Origin: Flammeovirga agarivorans
GTDB lineage: Bacteria; Bacteroidota; Bacteroidia; Cytophagales; Flammeovirgaceae
Reading direction: 5' to 3'
DNA length: 64,000 nt
Assembly: GCF_012641475.1 (NCBI RefSeq)
Contig: NZ_JABAIL010000005.1
Coordinates: forward strand, 186,001 to 250,000
Part shown: positions 54,105 through 62,946 of the stretch, piece by piece
Position numbering within the stretch: the stretch's first letter is position 1
Layout of the letters: each line of letters begins with the position of its first letter
Made by a program: the position numbers and the translations under genes
Notes under the pieces: generated by a model
What the model saw: the letters and a program-made list of their open reading frames with translations, nothing else
Told to the model about the DNA's origin: nothing
The model's database searches: none

Positions 54105-54869
54105 CTAATTATCAAACATTGCAACAACTCTAGCTGGTGCTGCTGACGCTCCAACAATTTTTAAAGGAAAAACGGCTACTTTAAACCCAGTGTACGGCAG
54201 GGATCCTAAATTCACCAATTGTTCCATATGACAATATTCCTTTTCTTGACCTACAAGATGGGCATTCCAGAATAAATCCTGGTTTTCAGTTTTCTTTGCT
54301 TGTTCAATAAGATAAGGTAAGGGTAAATCCCAGCCCCAAGAATCGATACCCATCACTTTAATTCCTTGATCAATAAGGTAGTGCGTTGCTTCGGCACTCA
54401 TTCCTGTACCTACCTTATGAAAGTCTTCCGTTCCATTAAATTTATCTCTACCAGTTTTTATCAATACAATCATTCCTTCTTTTAAGGAAAGGTTATTATC
54501 TGATAAAAAATTGGTAATATCTTCTTTTGTAATAGGGGCAAAATCCTTTTTGTGTTCCATATCAATCACTAACCCTTCTCCGTAGCACCAATCCAAAGGT
54601 ACTTCATCAATAGTTTTTGCTTTTTTTCCTGCAACTGTTGGGGAATAATGCCATGGAGCATCTATATGTGTTGTAGAATGAACTCCCATCTTTTCAATGG
54701 TATCATCTGCCCAACCAATAAAGTTTTTCGGAAATAATTTAAAAGGTAGTCCTAGGAAACGAATCAACCATTTTGCTTTAGCGTGAGGTTTATGTTTAAT
54801 CTTTACTCGCATAAACCAAGGGTCTTTCTTGTTGAATTGAATTGGTTTTGAAAGGTCTACAATTTTCAT
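54105..54869 (-). CDS. Cyclase-family (kynurenine formamidase-like) hydrolase
   Basis: A 254-residue metal-dependent hydrolase of the cyclase family (PF04199), which includes kynurenine formamidase and isatin hydrolase. The metal motif HSTTHIDAP (HxxxHxD) is clear, and MKIVDLSKPI is the normal family N-terminus. The frame is open to 54962, giving 31 extra residues with a hydrophobic stretch (LIRFGLAFLLLQIFLF); I prefer the internal start at 54869, but a membrane-anchored form is possible. No other tryptophan-degradation gene is near, so the substrate is open. Confidence 0.82.
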   Translation of the reverse strand: MKIVDLSKPIQFNKKDPWFMRVKIKHKPHAKAKWLIRFLGLPFKLFPKNFIGWADDTIEKMGVHSTTHIDAPWHYSPTVAGKKAKTIDEVPLDWCYGEGLVIDMEHKKDFAPITKEDITNFLSDNNLSLKEGMIVLIKTGRDKFNGTEDFHKVGTGMSAEATHYLIDQGIKVMGIDSWGWDLPLPYLIEQAKKTENQDLFWNAHLVGQEKEYCHMEQLVNLGSLPYTGFKVAVFPLKIVGASAAPARVVAMFDN

Positions 54870-55039
54870 AGTTAAGTTTATCAGTAATTTAAAAGCGTTT
54901 TTGAATAAGAATATTTGCAGCAATAAAAAAGCCAACCCGAAACGGATTAGCTTTTTCATCATGTAACCAAGTATTTAATCGTCCTATTTCATCCTTCTAC
55001 TTTAAGTAGACAGATAAAAAATCTATGTAAATCACTGAC

Positions 55040-56845
55040 TTAAACTACGAAGAAAGGATATGATTCTTTCTCAATAATAGTGTCAGCTAATTCGCGTCTT
55101 AAAACATGTACGTTCTCTAAATCATACTTAGTGAAACGTTTTAATCCCATCAACATTACTCGTTGTTCATCTCCTGTAGCAATTCCACCAATTGCTTCGC
55201 GACCTGAAGTAGCAATCACTTCAGCTGCTTCTCTGATAAACACTTTTGCAATGTTAATTTGTTCTTTGCAAGCTTCTTCTCCTTTGTCCTCTACCATTTT
55301 TTCAGTACGAAGAATTGTAGATTCAGCAGCATAAATTTGAATTAACATATCAGCAATATTCATAAGTATTTCTTGCTGATCGTTAATTTTTGCTTCAAAC
55401 ACCTGAACAGCTCTACCTGCAACCATTAAAGCTGCTTTTTTGAGTCGTTTTAAAATGTCTTTTTCAACATTAAATAGGATAGAAGTATCAATTGTCTCAA
55501 ACGATGGAACAGAAGTTAGTTCTTTTGCTACATCCATTGCTGGAGAAACAATATCTAACTCACCTTTCATCGCCCTTTTTATCATCATGCCTACAAGAAG
55601 CATGCGGTTGATTTCGTTTGTTCCTTCGTAAATTCTAGAAATACGAGCATCTCTGTAAGCTCTTTCCATTGGTGCTTCAGCAGAGAATCCCATACCACCA
55701 TACACTTGAACACCTTCGTCTACTACGAAGTCTAATACTTCAGATCCGAATACTTTAAGAATAGCACATTCAATAGCAAATTGCTCCACACCTTTAAGTT
55801 TCGCTTTTGCTTCGTCCATTCCTCCCACAAGTAATTCTTCTGTATGGTCTTCAATGTTTTGACCAGCTCTATAACACATCGACTCAATAACATAAGTTTT
55901 TGTAGTCATTTGAGCTAACTTTTGTTTGATTGCTCCAAAGTTTGCGATAGGTTGTTTAAACTGTTTACGCTCCTTCGAATATTTTACTGCATGATTAATC
56001 ACTGCTCGGCAGCCTCCAAGAACACCAGCACCTAATTTAGCTCTACCGATATTCAAGATATTCACAGCGATTTTAAAACCGTTTCCTCTTTCCGAAAGCA
56101 TGTTCTCTACGGGAACTTTGCAATCAGTAAAGAATACCTGACGAGTAGAAGAACCTTTGATACCCAATTTTTCTTCTTCTTCGTTCATTGTAATTCCACC
56201 AAACGAGTTTTCTACAATAAAAGCAGTGTGGTTTTTGTCATCACCAATTTTGGCAAATACAATAAATAAGTCGGCAAACCCAGCGTTGGATATCCACATT
56301 TTTTGACCTGTGACCAAATAGTGAGTTCCATCTTCTGAAAGAACCGCTTTTGTTTTACCTGAATTGGCATCCGAACCTGCGTCCGGTTCTGTTAATGCGT
56401 AAGCGGCTGCCCACTCACCTGTTGCTAGTTTAGGAAGATATTTTTCCTTTTGTTCTGTAGTACCATAATACATAATTGGTAGTGTACCAATACCCGTATG
56501 TGCACCGTAAGTTGTTGAAAATGAACCTGCTTCTCCAAATACATCGGCAATCAACATAGAAGTGTTGAAACTCATACCCAAACCACCTAACTCTTCTGGT
56601 ACAGAAATACCTAAAAGACCTAAATCTCCAGCTTTATGGAAAATTTTCTCTACTAATTCCCAGTCATGGCCATCGATTTTTTTAGCATTTGGTGTAATCT
56701 CTGTGTCAATAAAATCTTTAGTGGCTTGTGCCATCATTACTTGCTCCTCCGAAAACCCTTCAGGAGTAAAAATTTCATTTGCTTCTGTTTCGCGAATTAA
56801 AAATTCTCCACCTTTGATTGCTTTCTTATTGGTTACAGTGTTCAT
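55040..56845 (-). CDS. Acyl-CoA dehydrogenase
   Basis: A 601-residue flavoenzyme that oxidises acyl-CoA in the first step of beta-oxidation. The classic core covers about 30-410: the ALTEPDAGSDA motif, the TGQKMWISNAGFADLF FAD-contact segment, and QVYGGMGFSAEAPMERAYRDARISRIYEGTNEINRM near the active-site Glu. The extra C-terminal 190 residues are the helical extension of the long (VLCAD-like) subtype. It is monocistronic on the minus strand; its upstream region holds a 13-base inverted repeat and two palindromic sites shared with the fumarase gap. Chain length specificity is not predicted. Confidence 0.93.
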   Translation of the reverse strand: MNTVTNKKAIKGGEFLIRETEANEIFTPEGFSEEQVMMAQATKDFIDTEITPNAKKIDGHDWELVEKIFHKAGDLGLLGISVPEELGGLGMSFNTSMLIADVFGEAGSFSTTYGAHTGIGTLPIMYYGTTEQKEKYLPKLATGEWAAAYALTEPDAGSDANSGKTKAVLSEDGTHYLVTGQKMWISNAGFADLFIVFAKIGDDKNHTAFIVENSFGGITMNEEEEKLGIKGSSTRQVFFTDCKVPVENMLSERGNGFKIAVNILNIGRAKLGAGVLGGCRAVINHAVKYSKERKQFKQPIANFGAIKQKLAQMTTKTYVIESMCYRAGQNIEDHTEELLVGGMDEAKAKLKGVEQFAIECAILKVFGSEVLDFVVDEGVQVYGGMGFSAEAPMERAYRDARISRIYEGTNEINRMLLVGMMIKRAMKGELDIVSPAMDVAKELTSVPSFETIDTSILFNVEKDILKRLKKAALMVAGRAVQVFEAKINDQQEILMNIADMLIQIYAAESTILRTEKMVEDKGEEACKEQINIAKVFIREAAEVIATSGREAIGGIATGDEQRVMLMGLKRFTKYDLENVHVLRRELADTIIEKESYPFFVV

Positions 56846-56891
56846 AATAAATTGAAAATGTTTAGTGTTGTTATTGGATGTAATTCAAAGT

Positions 56892-56946
56892 GGAATGATC
56901 ACATTAGACTTTCTATTTAAGTAGTAAGTGAATATGTGATCATCCC
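56892..56946. repeat. 13-base inverted repeat upstream of the acyl-CoA dehydrogenase
   Basis: GGAATGATCACAT (56892-56904) and ATGTGATCATCCC (56934-56946) match in inverse orientation at 12 of 13 positions, with a 29-base interval. Each arm contains the palindrome TGATCA. It begins 47 bases upstream of the minus-strand start codon, so it may be a double operator or a long leader stem. Confidence 0.5.
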
Positions 56947-57045
56947 TTACATGATTTACAATTATGTGTATTGTTTATTGGATGATCGGTTCATCTAATC
57001 ACTAAATACAAAACGTATTACAGAAGTGATTATTCATTTAAAATG

Positions 57046-57103
57046 TATGCAAGCATAACATTCTTTTTCAAATATATGTAAAAATATTATGCATGCATAA
57101 CAT
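57046..57103. repeat. Twin palindromic elements, candidate double operator
   Basis: TATGCAAGCATAACAT (57046-57061) and TATGCATGCATAACAT (57088-57103) differ at one base and are exactly 42 bases apart, four turns of helix. Each has a near-perfect or perfect palindromic core (TATGCATGCATA). This looks like two binding sites for one dimeric regulator, perhaps of the TetR, GntR or MarR type. No such regulator is encoded nearby. Confidence 0.5.
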
Positions 57104-57255
57104 AAAGCGAAAAAATGTTCTTTTCACGCTTAATTTTTTACTTCATCTTCATTTTTAAAGCAATTACAGTAGTATTATCACAATTTTTTATTAGAATCAT
57201 TAAAATGTATTTAACAAGTATGACTTATCTCACTGATGACTAGCAAGGTGTTATG

Positions 57256-57263
57256 TATTTTTG
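57256..57263 (+). promoter_or_regulatory. Candidate -7 box for fumarase
   Basis: TATTTTTG, matching TAnnTTTG, 74 bases before the fumarase start. No TTTG lies at 17-23 bases upstream, so the promoter is only half supported. Confidence 0.35.
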
Positions 57264-57336
57264 CGGGGCTTGGTTCATACTATTAGCACGAATCAAACAA
57301 ACTGAACACGGAATTATTATAAATCTCTGAAAAATT

Positions 57337-58941
57337 ATGAGCGATTTTTTCTATCAAAAGCCTTTCCCAATAAAGAAAGACACAACGAAGTATAGATTAC
57401 TTACAAAGGATTATGTATCAACTATCGAAGTAGACGGACGTAAATTTTTAAAAGTAGATCCAAAAGGATTGGAGTTACTTTCTAAAGAAGCGATGGCAGA
57501 TGTTTCATTCTACCTTCGTACTGCCCACTTAGAAAAAGTTGCTAAAATCTTAGATGATCCTGAAGCATCAGACAACGATCGTTTCGTTGCTCGTACATTA
57601 TTAGAAAATGCTGCAGTTGCAGCAGAAGGTCAACTGCCATCTTGCCAAGATACAGGTACTGCTATCGTAATGGCTAAAAAAGGTGAAGGTGTAATTACTG
57701 GTTCTAATGATGCTGAAGCTTTATCAAAAGGTATCTATGAAACATACCAATCAAGAAACTTAAGATACTCACAAGTGGTTCCATTAACCATGACTGAGGA
57801 AAAAAATACAGGTACGAACCTTCCTGCACAAATTGATATTTACTCTGAGCAAGGTAACTCGTATGAGTTCTTGTTCATGGCTAAAGGTGGTGGTTCTGCC
57901 AACAAAACATTCTTATACCAACAAACTAAGGCTTTACTAAACGAAGAGAGCTTAACAGCTTTTGTAAAAGAAAAGCTAAAGTCTATTGGTACTGCAGCAT
58001 GTCCTCCATATCACTTGGCATTTGTAGTAGGTGGTACTTCTGCTGAAGCAAATATGGCTACTGTAAAGAAAGCATCAGCAGGTTACTATGACCATTTACC
58101 AACAGAAGGTAATATGGGAGGTCAAGCTTTCCGTGATGTTGAATGGGAAGAAAAAATCCAAAAAATCTGTCAGGAAAGTTTAATTGGTGCACAATTCGGT
58201 GGTAAATACTTTACACATGATGTAAAAGTAGTTCGTTTACCTCGTCATGCTGCTTCTTGTCCTGTTGGTATTGGTGTTTCTTGTTCAGCAGACCGTAACA
58301 TCAAAGCAAAAATCAATGAGGATGGTATTTGGTTAGAAGAATTAGAAAGAAACCCTCGTCGTTTAATTCCTACAGAAGAATCACAAATGGACAATCCTGT
58401 AGAAATCGACTTGAACCGTCCAATGGAAGAAGTATTAGCAGAGTTAACGAAGTACCCTATCAAAACTCGTTTGAATTTGAAAGGTACATTGATTGTTGCT
58501 CGTGATATTGCTCATGCTCGTATCAAGCAGATGTTAGATAACGGTGAGGAAATGCCTGAGTACTTCAAAAATCACCCAATTTACTATGCAGGCCCTGCGA
58601 AGACTCCAGAAGGAATGCCTTCAGGATCATTTGGACCAACTACTGCAGGTAGAATGGACCCTTACGTTGGACCTTTCCAAGCTAAACGCGGTTCTATGAT
58701 TATGTTAGCTAAAGGTAACCGTTCGCAACAAGTTACAGATGCTTGTAACGAACATGGTGGATTCTACTTAGGATCTATCGGTGGTCCTGCTGCAATTCTT
58801 GCGAAAGAAAATATCAAATCGGTTGAATTGGTTGATTTCGAAGATTTAGGAATGGAAGCAGTTCGTAAGATTGAAATCGAAAACTTCCCTGCATTCATCA
58901 TTGTTGATGATAAAGGAAATGATTTCTTTGCGGAACTTTAA
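57337..58941 (+). CDS. fumA: Fumarate hydratase, class I (iron-sulfur)
   Basis: A 534-residue class I fumarase, which interconverts fumarate and malate in the TCA cycle using a [4Fe-4S] cluster. Cluster cysteines are expected in [10 protein letters not shown] (about 101-110), [16 protein letters not shown] (about 222-237) and [12 protein letters not shown]. The C-terminal beta domain (about 355-534, with [16 protein letters not shown]) is fused as in FumA/FumB rather than encoded separately. Length matches E. coli FumA (548). This type is oxygen-sensitive. It is monocistronic with a terminator after it. Confidence 0.94.
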   Translation: MSDFFYQKPFPIKKDTTKYRLLTKDYVSTIEVDGRKFLKVDPKGLELLSKEAMADVSFYLRTAHLEKVAKILDDPEASDNDRFVARTLLENAAVAAEGQLPSCQDTGTAIVMAKKGEGVITGSNDAEALSKGIYETYQSRNLRYSQVVPLTMTEEKNTGTNLPAQIDIYSEQGNSYEFLFMAKGGGSANKTFLYQQTKALLNEESLTAFVKEKLKSIGTAACPPYHLAFVVGGTSAEANMATVKKASAGYYDHLPTEGNMGGQAFRDVEWEEKIQKICQESLIGAQFGGKYFTHDVKVVRLPRHAASCPVGIGVSCSADRNIKAKINEDGIWLEELERNPRRLIPTEESQMDNPVEIDLNRPMEEVLAELTKYPIKTRLNLKGTLIVARDIAHARIKQMLDNGEEMPEYFKNHPIYYAGPAKTPEGMPSGSFGPTTAGRMDPYVGPFQAKRGSMIMLAKGNRSQQVTDACNEHGGFYLGSIGGPAAILAKENIKSVELVDFEDLGMEAVRKIEIENFPAFIIVDDKGNDFFAEL

Positions 58942-58991
58942 TTTAATGTAGATAAGAACAGCATGCTGTTTATCTCAATAGATTTCAATAT

Positions 58992-59027
58992 AATCCCTCA
59001 TAACTTAAGTTGTGAGGGATTTTTTTG
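58992..59027 (+). terminator. Terminator after fumarase
   Basis: AATCCCTCA / TGAGGGATT enclosing the palindrome AACTTAAGTT, followed by seven T. Confidence 0.88.
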
Positions 59028-59091
59028 ATCAAAATTTTTCGTTCTATTTAAGAAACATCCTCTAAATTTATTGTAATCAATAAATTATATC

Positions 59092-60042
59092 ATGCTGAAT
59101 ATAAATATTAACTCTATTACAAACTTCCTTGAGGGACTAAGTGATCAAATGGAAGCATCTATAAGTAACAATACTTTATTTTTTCCTTCTAATTATGGTC
59201 GAGGATTTATAAAGCAAGTAGAGTTAAACAATGGTTTAATTTTTCAGGAAGAGAAGTTTGTGATTTATGAAGATATGTTCCTTACAAGAAGTATCGATAA
59301 GCAAGAGAATTATTTATCACTTTACTTTTTGATACACTCACCTTTATTAACCTATAATCCCCAAAGTAAAGATTGGGCTCAGCAGAAACTTCTTTTCTTT
59401 GATGAAGATTATCGATTCAATCAATATTACCCAGCATACCTTAATATACATCAGTATCATTTATTCATTCATAAAAATAAATTGAATGAAATCTGTGAAA
59501 GATATGAGTTTCCAAAAGGATTATATGAACACTACTTGAGTGATCAGAGATGGTTATTTCAGGCTTCACATTCCTTAGAAATAAGAAACTTGATAAAGCA
59601 GTTCGTTGAACTTGATATTGAAACACCTGTAGATAAAAGTCTATTTCATCAAAACTTGGAGACTTTAATTCTTTGGTCTTTAAAAAGGATCAATGAAAAT
59701 AAAGAAGGGAGAGTCAATAAGATTTACCAACAAGATCTTCAAGTAGTTTTAGAGGTCGGTAATTTGTTACTACAAGACCATGAGAATGAAATGACGATTC
59801 AAGAAATAACCCAAAAGTATGCTATTGGTGAGCGCAAACTTCAACGATTATTTAAATCCCATTTTGGAGAGTCTATGAACTCCTATAGAAAAAGAATGAA
59901 GTTGGAACAAGGGAGACAAATGTTAGAGCAAGGTCTTTTTACAATCACTGAAGTCTCTTACCAATTAGGTTATAGTTCTCCTAGCCATTTTTCTAAGATT
60001 TTTAAAGATCACTTTGGGGAAAGTCCTAATAGTATCATTTGA
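59092..60042 (+). CDS. AraC-family transcriptional regulator
   Basis: A 316-residue regulator with an AraC-type DNA-binding domain in the last 100 residues: the first helix-turn-helix (TIQEITQKYAIGERKLQRLFKSHFGESMNSY) and the second (TITEVSYQLGYSSPSHFSKIFKDHFGESP). The N-terminal 200 residues are an uncharacterised ligand-binding region without a clear cupin motif. It precedes, in the same direction, a secreted esterase and an outer-membrane protein, which are likely targets. No sensor partner is nearby. Confidence 0.9.
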   Translation: MLNININSITNFLEGLSDQMEASISNNTLFFPSNYGRGFIKQVELNNGLIFQEEKFVIYEDMFLTRSIDKQENYLSLYFLIHSPLLTYNPQSKDWAQQKLLFFDEDYRFNQYYPAYLNIHQYHLFIHKNKLNEICERYEFPKGLYEHYLSDQRWLFQASHSLEIRNLIKQFVELDIETPVDKSLFHQNLETLILWSLKRINENKEGRVNKIYQQDLQVVLEVGNLLLQDHENEMTIQEITQKYAIGERKLQRLFKSHFGESMNSYRKRMKLEQGRQMLEQGLFTITEVSYQLGYSSPSHFSKIFKDHFGESPNSII

Positions 60043-60103
60043 TTTGACGTTTTTGCTATATATTAAGACGGAATAGTATAATACGTTAAGCAGCTTTCAT
60101 ATT

Positions 60104-60111
60104 TAGTTTTG
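60104..60111 (+). promoter_or_regulatory. Candidate -7 box for the esterase gene
   Basis: TAGTTTTG, matching TAnnTTTG, 50 bases before the esterase start and after the AraC gene. The -33 TTTG is absent, consistent with a promoter needing an activator such as the AraC regulator; that link is inferred. Confidence 0.4.
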
Positions 60112-60160
60112 TGTTGTGATTAGAAACAAAAGTCTTCAATAACAATAAAAAACAATAATT

Positions 60161-61153
60161 ATGAAGAAAGTGATTTATTATTTAACGGTAGTGTTATTCT
60201 CAAGCGTACTATTATTTAATGATGTCGTTTATGCTAATGATAAATATGAAGTTGAGATAGAAAGAAACATCAAATATGGAGAAGGTTTTATTCTTAAAGA
60301 TGGTCAACCTACTTCTGTTGATCTATTGATGAATATTTATAAGCCTATCACTTCAGATCATAAGCAACGCCCAGCAGTATTTTTTACTTATGGGGGAGCA
60401 TTTCAAAGAGGAACACCTCATGAACGTTATGAAATTGATGGACAACAAGATACTTCTCCGGAAGAATATTGTAAGCGATTAGCACAAGAAGGATATGTAT
60501 GCTTTGCTATCAATTATAGAGTTACGCCAGATTTACCAATTCCTCATCTTAAAGGTATTAACGAGAGTACTCTTTTAAATAGAGATGGTATTAAATTAAT
60601 GATGGATAGAGCATCGCAGGTACGAGCAGATATGAACTTGCCTCCATTAGATCCAAAGAATCCATCACATATAAAAATACAATCCGATGCTGTATTAGCA
60701 GCTGCCGAAGATTTGCAAAGTGCGGTTCAATATGTAAAACAAAATGCGGAGGAATTATCTGTAGATAAGAACAAGATTATTATTGGAGGTTTTTCTGCAG
60801 GGGCAGTTACTTCATGGAATGTAGCTTATGGATTAAAAGAGCCAGTTACTGCAGTATTTTTATTATCAGGAGCACCGATTGTTTTTGAGCTTGATAATAT
60901 AAAGGCAGGAGAAAATCATCCTCCAATTCTTCAATTTTTAGCACAGACAGACCTTACAGGGGCAAGAATTGCCAATCCATTAATGATAGAACATTATCAG
61001 AAAACAGGTGTGGAATATGAGTTTGCTTGGGTACCCGGTTTTGGACACTTCTACCCGGCAGGGGCCACGTCTATGTCTGGTGATGCTCGACGAATTCCTG
61101 TGGAAACGAGGTTACTCAATTTTATAAAAAGAGTAGTAGAACCAACAATATAG
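60161..61153 (+). CDS. Secreted alpha/beta-hydrolase (carboxylesterase)
   Basis: A 330-residue alpha/beta-hydrolase with a signal peptide (1-25, ending VVYAN). The nucleophile is Ser212 in GGFSAGAV (GxSxG). An oxyanion-hole-like FFTYGGAFQRG (about 77-87) replaces the common HGGG. The His lies in GFGHFYPAG near the C-terminus. It belongs to the esterase/lipase branch acting on small esters; the leaving group is unknown. It follows the AraC regulator by 118 bases and precedes an outer-membrane protein by 58 bases. Confidence 0.85.
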   Translation: MKKVIYYLTVVLFSSVLLFNDVVYANDKYEVEIERNIKYGEGFILKDGQPTSVDLLMNIYKPITSDHKQRPAVFFTYGGAFQRGTPHERYEIDGQQDTSPEEYCKRLAQEGYVCFAINYRVTPDLPIPHLKGINESTLLNRDGIKLMMDRASQVRADMNLPPLDPKNPSHIKIQSDAVLAAAEDLQSAVQYVKQNAEELSVDKNKIIIGGFSAGAVTSWNVAYGLKEPVTAVFLLSGAPIVFELDNIKAGENHPPILQFLAQTDLTGARIANPLMIEHYQKTGVEYEFAWVPGFGHFYPAGATSMSGDARRIPVETRLLNFIKRVVEPTI

Positions 61154-61165
61154 ATCACTAAAAAA

Positions 61166-61185
61166 GGGGGGAGAATACTTCCCCC
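61166..61185 (-). terminator. G/C hairpin between esterase and outer-membrane protein genes
   Basis: GGGGGGAG / CTTCCCCC with four-base loop. On the plus strand no T run follows; on the minus strand six T follow. For the plus-strand operon it is more likely an mRNA-stabilising or processing hairpin than a terminator. Confidence 0.4.
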
Positions 61186-61211
61186 AACATTTACTACTTA
61201 ATCGATTTATT

Positions 61212-61952
61212 ATGATTTATCGCGTTTCTCTTTTTATGCTTTTTCTTGTACTACATATAGTATCAGCATATGGACAGGAAGATCATCTTCAATCAAAGAC
61301 AAGGCTTACATCTATAAGTCTGCATAAAGAATATTATAATTTCAATTCTACTCATCAGGCAACTTACTTTCTTTTAAAAGGAGGGATAACTTTCAAAGAC
61401 AACAGCCATTTATTGGTGGAACTAATAGGTACCCAATACACAGAAGAAGGTAGAAAAATCTATTCTCCAGGTGATATGAATATCTCTTACACAAGAGAGA
61501 TCCTTCCCTCGAGTAATGGTGATTTTTTAGGTATAAATGCATGTTTGAAAATGCACTTTCCTACTGGAAACTCGGATTTATCTGGTTTATTTGGTCATTA
61601 CACTGTAGAACCTATGATTACTTATGGGTGGAAATTAATTGGTAATAATCTCACTCTATCTAATCAGTGGAGAGCCTATATTCCTACAATTCAAGCTATA
61701 GAAAATACGGTAGCTCCTGCGTTTGTTCGTTTTGAGCCTGCATTGAAATATCAATACGATGATAAATGGATCAATGTAGCATTAGACAATCGATGGGTGT
61801 GGAATTTTGATGACTTTGTGATTTACTACAAAGTGGAAGGTGGAATTGATTTAGGAAACAATTACCAACTTTCAGGATTTTATGAGAAAAAAATAAGAGG
61901 AGAAGCATTATTTGATATTTATTCAGGTATCAATATCAGGTTTAAATTTTAA
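61212..61952 (+). CDS. Putative outer-membrane beta-barrel protein
   Basis: A 246-residue secreted protein with a signal peptide (1-21, ending SAYGQ). The remainder has about ten alternating amphipathic strands and ends ...DIYSGINIRFKF with a terminal Phe, fitting a small outer-membrane barrel. A MHFPTGNSDLSGLFG loop is the only distinctive motif. It follows the esterase gene and could import or sense its products, though that is inferred from position. I cannot assign a family. Confidence 0.6.
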   Translation: MIYRVSLFMLFLVLHIVSAYGQEDHLQSKTRLTSISLHKEYYNFNSTHQATYFLLKGGITFKDNSHLLVELIGTQYTEEGRKIYSPGDMNISYTREILPSSNGDFLGINACLKMHFPTGNSDLSGLFGHYTVEPMITYGWKLIGNNLTLSNQWRAYIPTIQAIENTVAPAFVRFEPALKYQYDDKWINVALDNRWVWNFDDFVIYYKVEGGIDLGNNYQLSGFYEKKIRGEALFDIYSGINIRFKF

Positions 61953-61973
61953 CTCTAGATTTTCATTTTTGAG

Positions 61974-62096
61974 TTATAATAAACTTGAAGTCAAATCCAT
62001 CACTTTTGCCTTGAAAGCATCCCAATATTCAGTAAGGAAAATATAAGTGACTACACCTACAACAACTCCAATAATATACTTGATAATTTTATTCAT
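61974..62096 (-). CDS. Small membrane protein (40 residues)
   Basis: A short ORF of 40 codons starting at ATG 62096 and ending TAA at 61974. The translation begins MNKIIKYIIGVVVGVVTYIF and ends in LTSSLL. Residues 4-21 form one hydrophobic helix preceded by lysines, and the tail is charged and amphipathic (TEYWDAFKAKVMD). This ordered composition is unlike random frame-out sequence. It lies in the 291-base gap between the outer-membrane protein and the LytTR gene, on the minus strand and after the LytTR terminator. Function unknown. Confidence 0.5.
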   Translation of the reverse strand: MNKIIKYIIGVVVGVVTYIFLTEYWDAFKAKVMDLTSSLL

Positions 62097-62204
62097 GAAT
62101 AAGTGAAATTAGATTGATGAGACTTTGAATATTTTTAAGAATTAATGACGGAGTAAAGATCTAAAATGATACGGAAATAAAACTTCCGCAACTTCTAAAT
62201 ATTT

Positions 62205-62244
62205 AAAAAAGCCTTGACAATTAATTAACTGTCAAGGCTTTTTT
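62205..62244. terminator. Terminator of the ribE-LytTR unit
   Basis: Perfect 15-base stem AAAAAAGCCTTGACA / TGTCAAGGCTTTTTT, ten-base loop; on the minus strand a T run follows directly after the response-regulator stop. Confidence 0.88.
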
Positions 62245-62945
62245 TACAAGAAATTCAGTTTTGAAAGGAAGTTACTTTTGTAGCTATTACCAATCGGAAT
62301 TTCTTTTTGAGGCATCACAATTTGCATATCCTCTATTGTATTTACTTTTTCCAGATTAACGATATAAGAGCGATGAACTCGAATAAAATTATCTGGAAAC
62401 TTTTTTTCTAATGCTTTCATAGTAGAGTGGATCACATACTTTCGATCCTTTGTATTAATTAACATGTAATCTGAAAGAGCTTCAACAAAAAAGATATCGC
62501 CTAAAGAGAGCTTTACAATTTTGTTATCTGCTTTTACAAATAATGTATCATCACTACTTTTATCTACTAAACTTTGATCACTATTTTCGATGGACTGTTT
62601 GGCCTTTTCTACCGCTTTTAGAAAACGAGGGTAGGTTATTGGCTTGATCAAATAGTCTGTCAAATTGTATTCATAAGCTTCTGCTCCAAAATCACGTCGA
62701 CCTGTAATTAGAATTACTTGAGGTAGTTTTTCTAAGGATTGTACCAACTCGATCCCTGTCATTTGAGGCATCTCAATATCTAAAAATAATAAATCGACAG
62801 CAGTGTTTTTGAGAACTTCATATGCAGATACAGCATTGTCAAACTCACCGGCAAGTTCTAACCCTTCGGTACGTTTTACAAAGTCTCGTACAACCATACG
62901 AGATACCTCTTCATCGTCTACAATAACACATTTTAAATCGACCAT
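62244..62945 (-). CDS. LytTR-type response regulator
   Basis: A 233-residue response regulator. The receiver domain (about 5-120) has the acidic pair DDE (10-12), the phospho-acceptor Asp56 in LFLDIEMPQMTG, and the conserved Lys in LIKPI. The LytTR DNA-binding domain (about 140-233) shows DIFFVEALSDYMLINT and HRSYIVNLEKVN. It would be activated by a membrane sensor kinase of the LytS/YehU type; none is in the window. It overlaps no gene but lies one base behind riboflavin synthase, so the two are co-transcribed. Confidence 0.92.
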   Translation of the reverse strand: MVDLKCVIVDDEEVSRMVVRDFVKRTEGLELAGEFDNAVSAYEVLKNTAVDLLFLDIEMPQMTGIELVQSLEKLPQVILITGRRDFGAEAYEYNLTDYLIKPITYPRFLKAVEKAKQSIENSDQSLVDKSSDDTLFVKADNKIVKLSLGDIFFVEALSDYMLINTKDRKYVIHSTMKALEKKFPDNFIRVHRSYIVNLEKVNTIEDMQIVMPQKEIPIGNSYKSNFLSKLNFL

Positions 62946-62946
62946 A

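Larger units (their letters stand above)
56846..57336. other. Divergent intergenic region, acyl-CoA dehydrogenase / fumarase
   Basis: 491 bases without an ORF. It contains a 13-base inverted repeat near the dehydrogenase start (56892-56946), two copies of a 16-base palindromic element (57046-57061 and 57088-57103), and a TATTTTTG -7 box (57256-57263) facing fumarase. These are annotated or discussed separately. The density of symmetric elements is the highest in the window. Confidence 0.6.
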
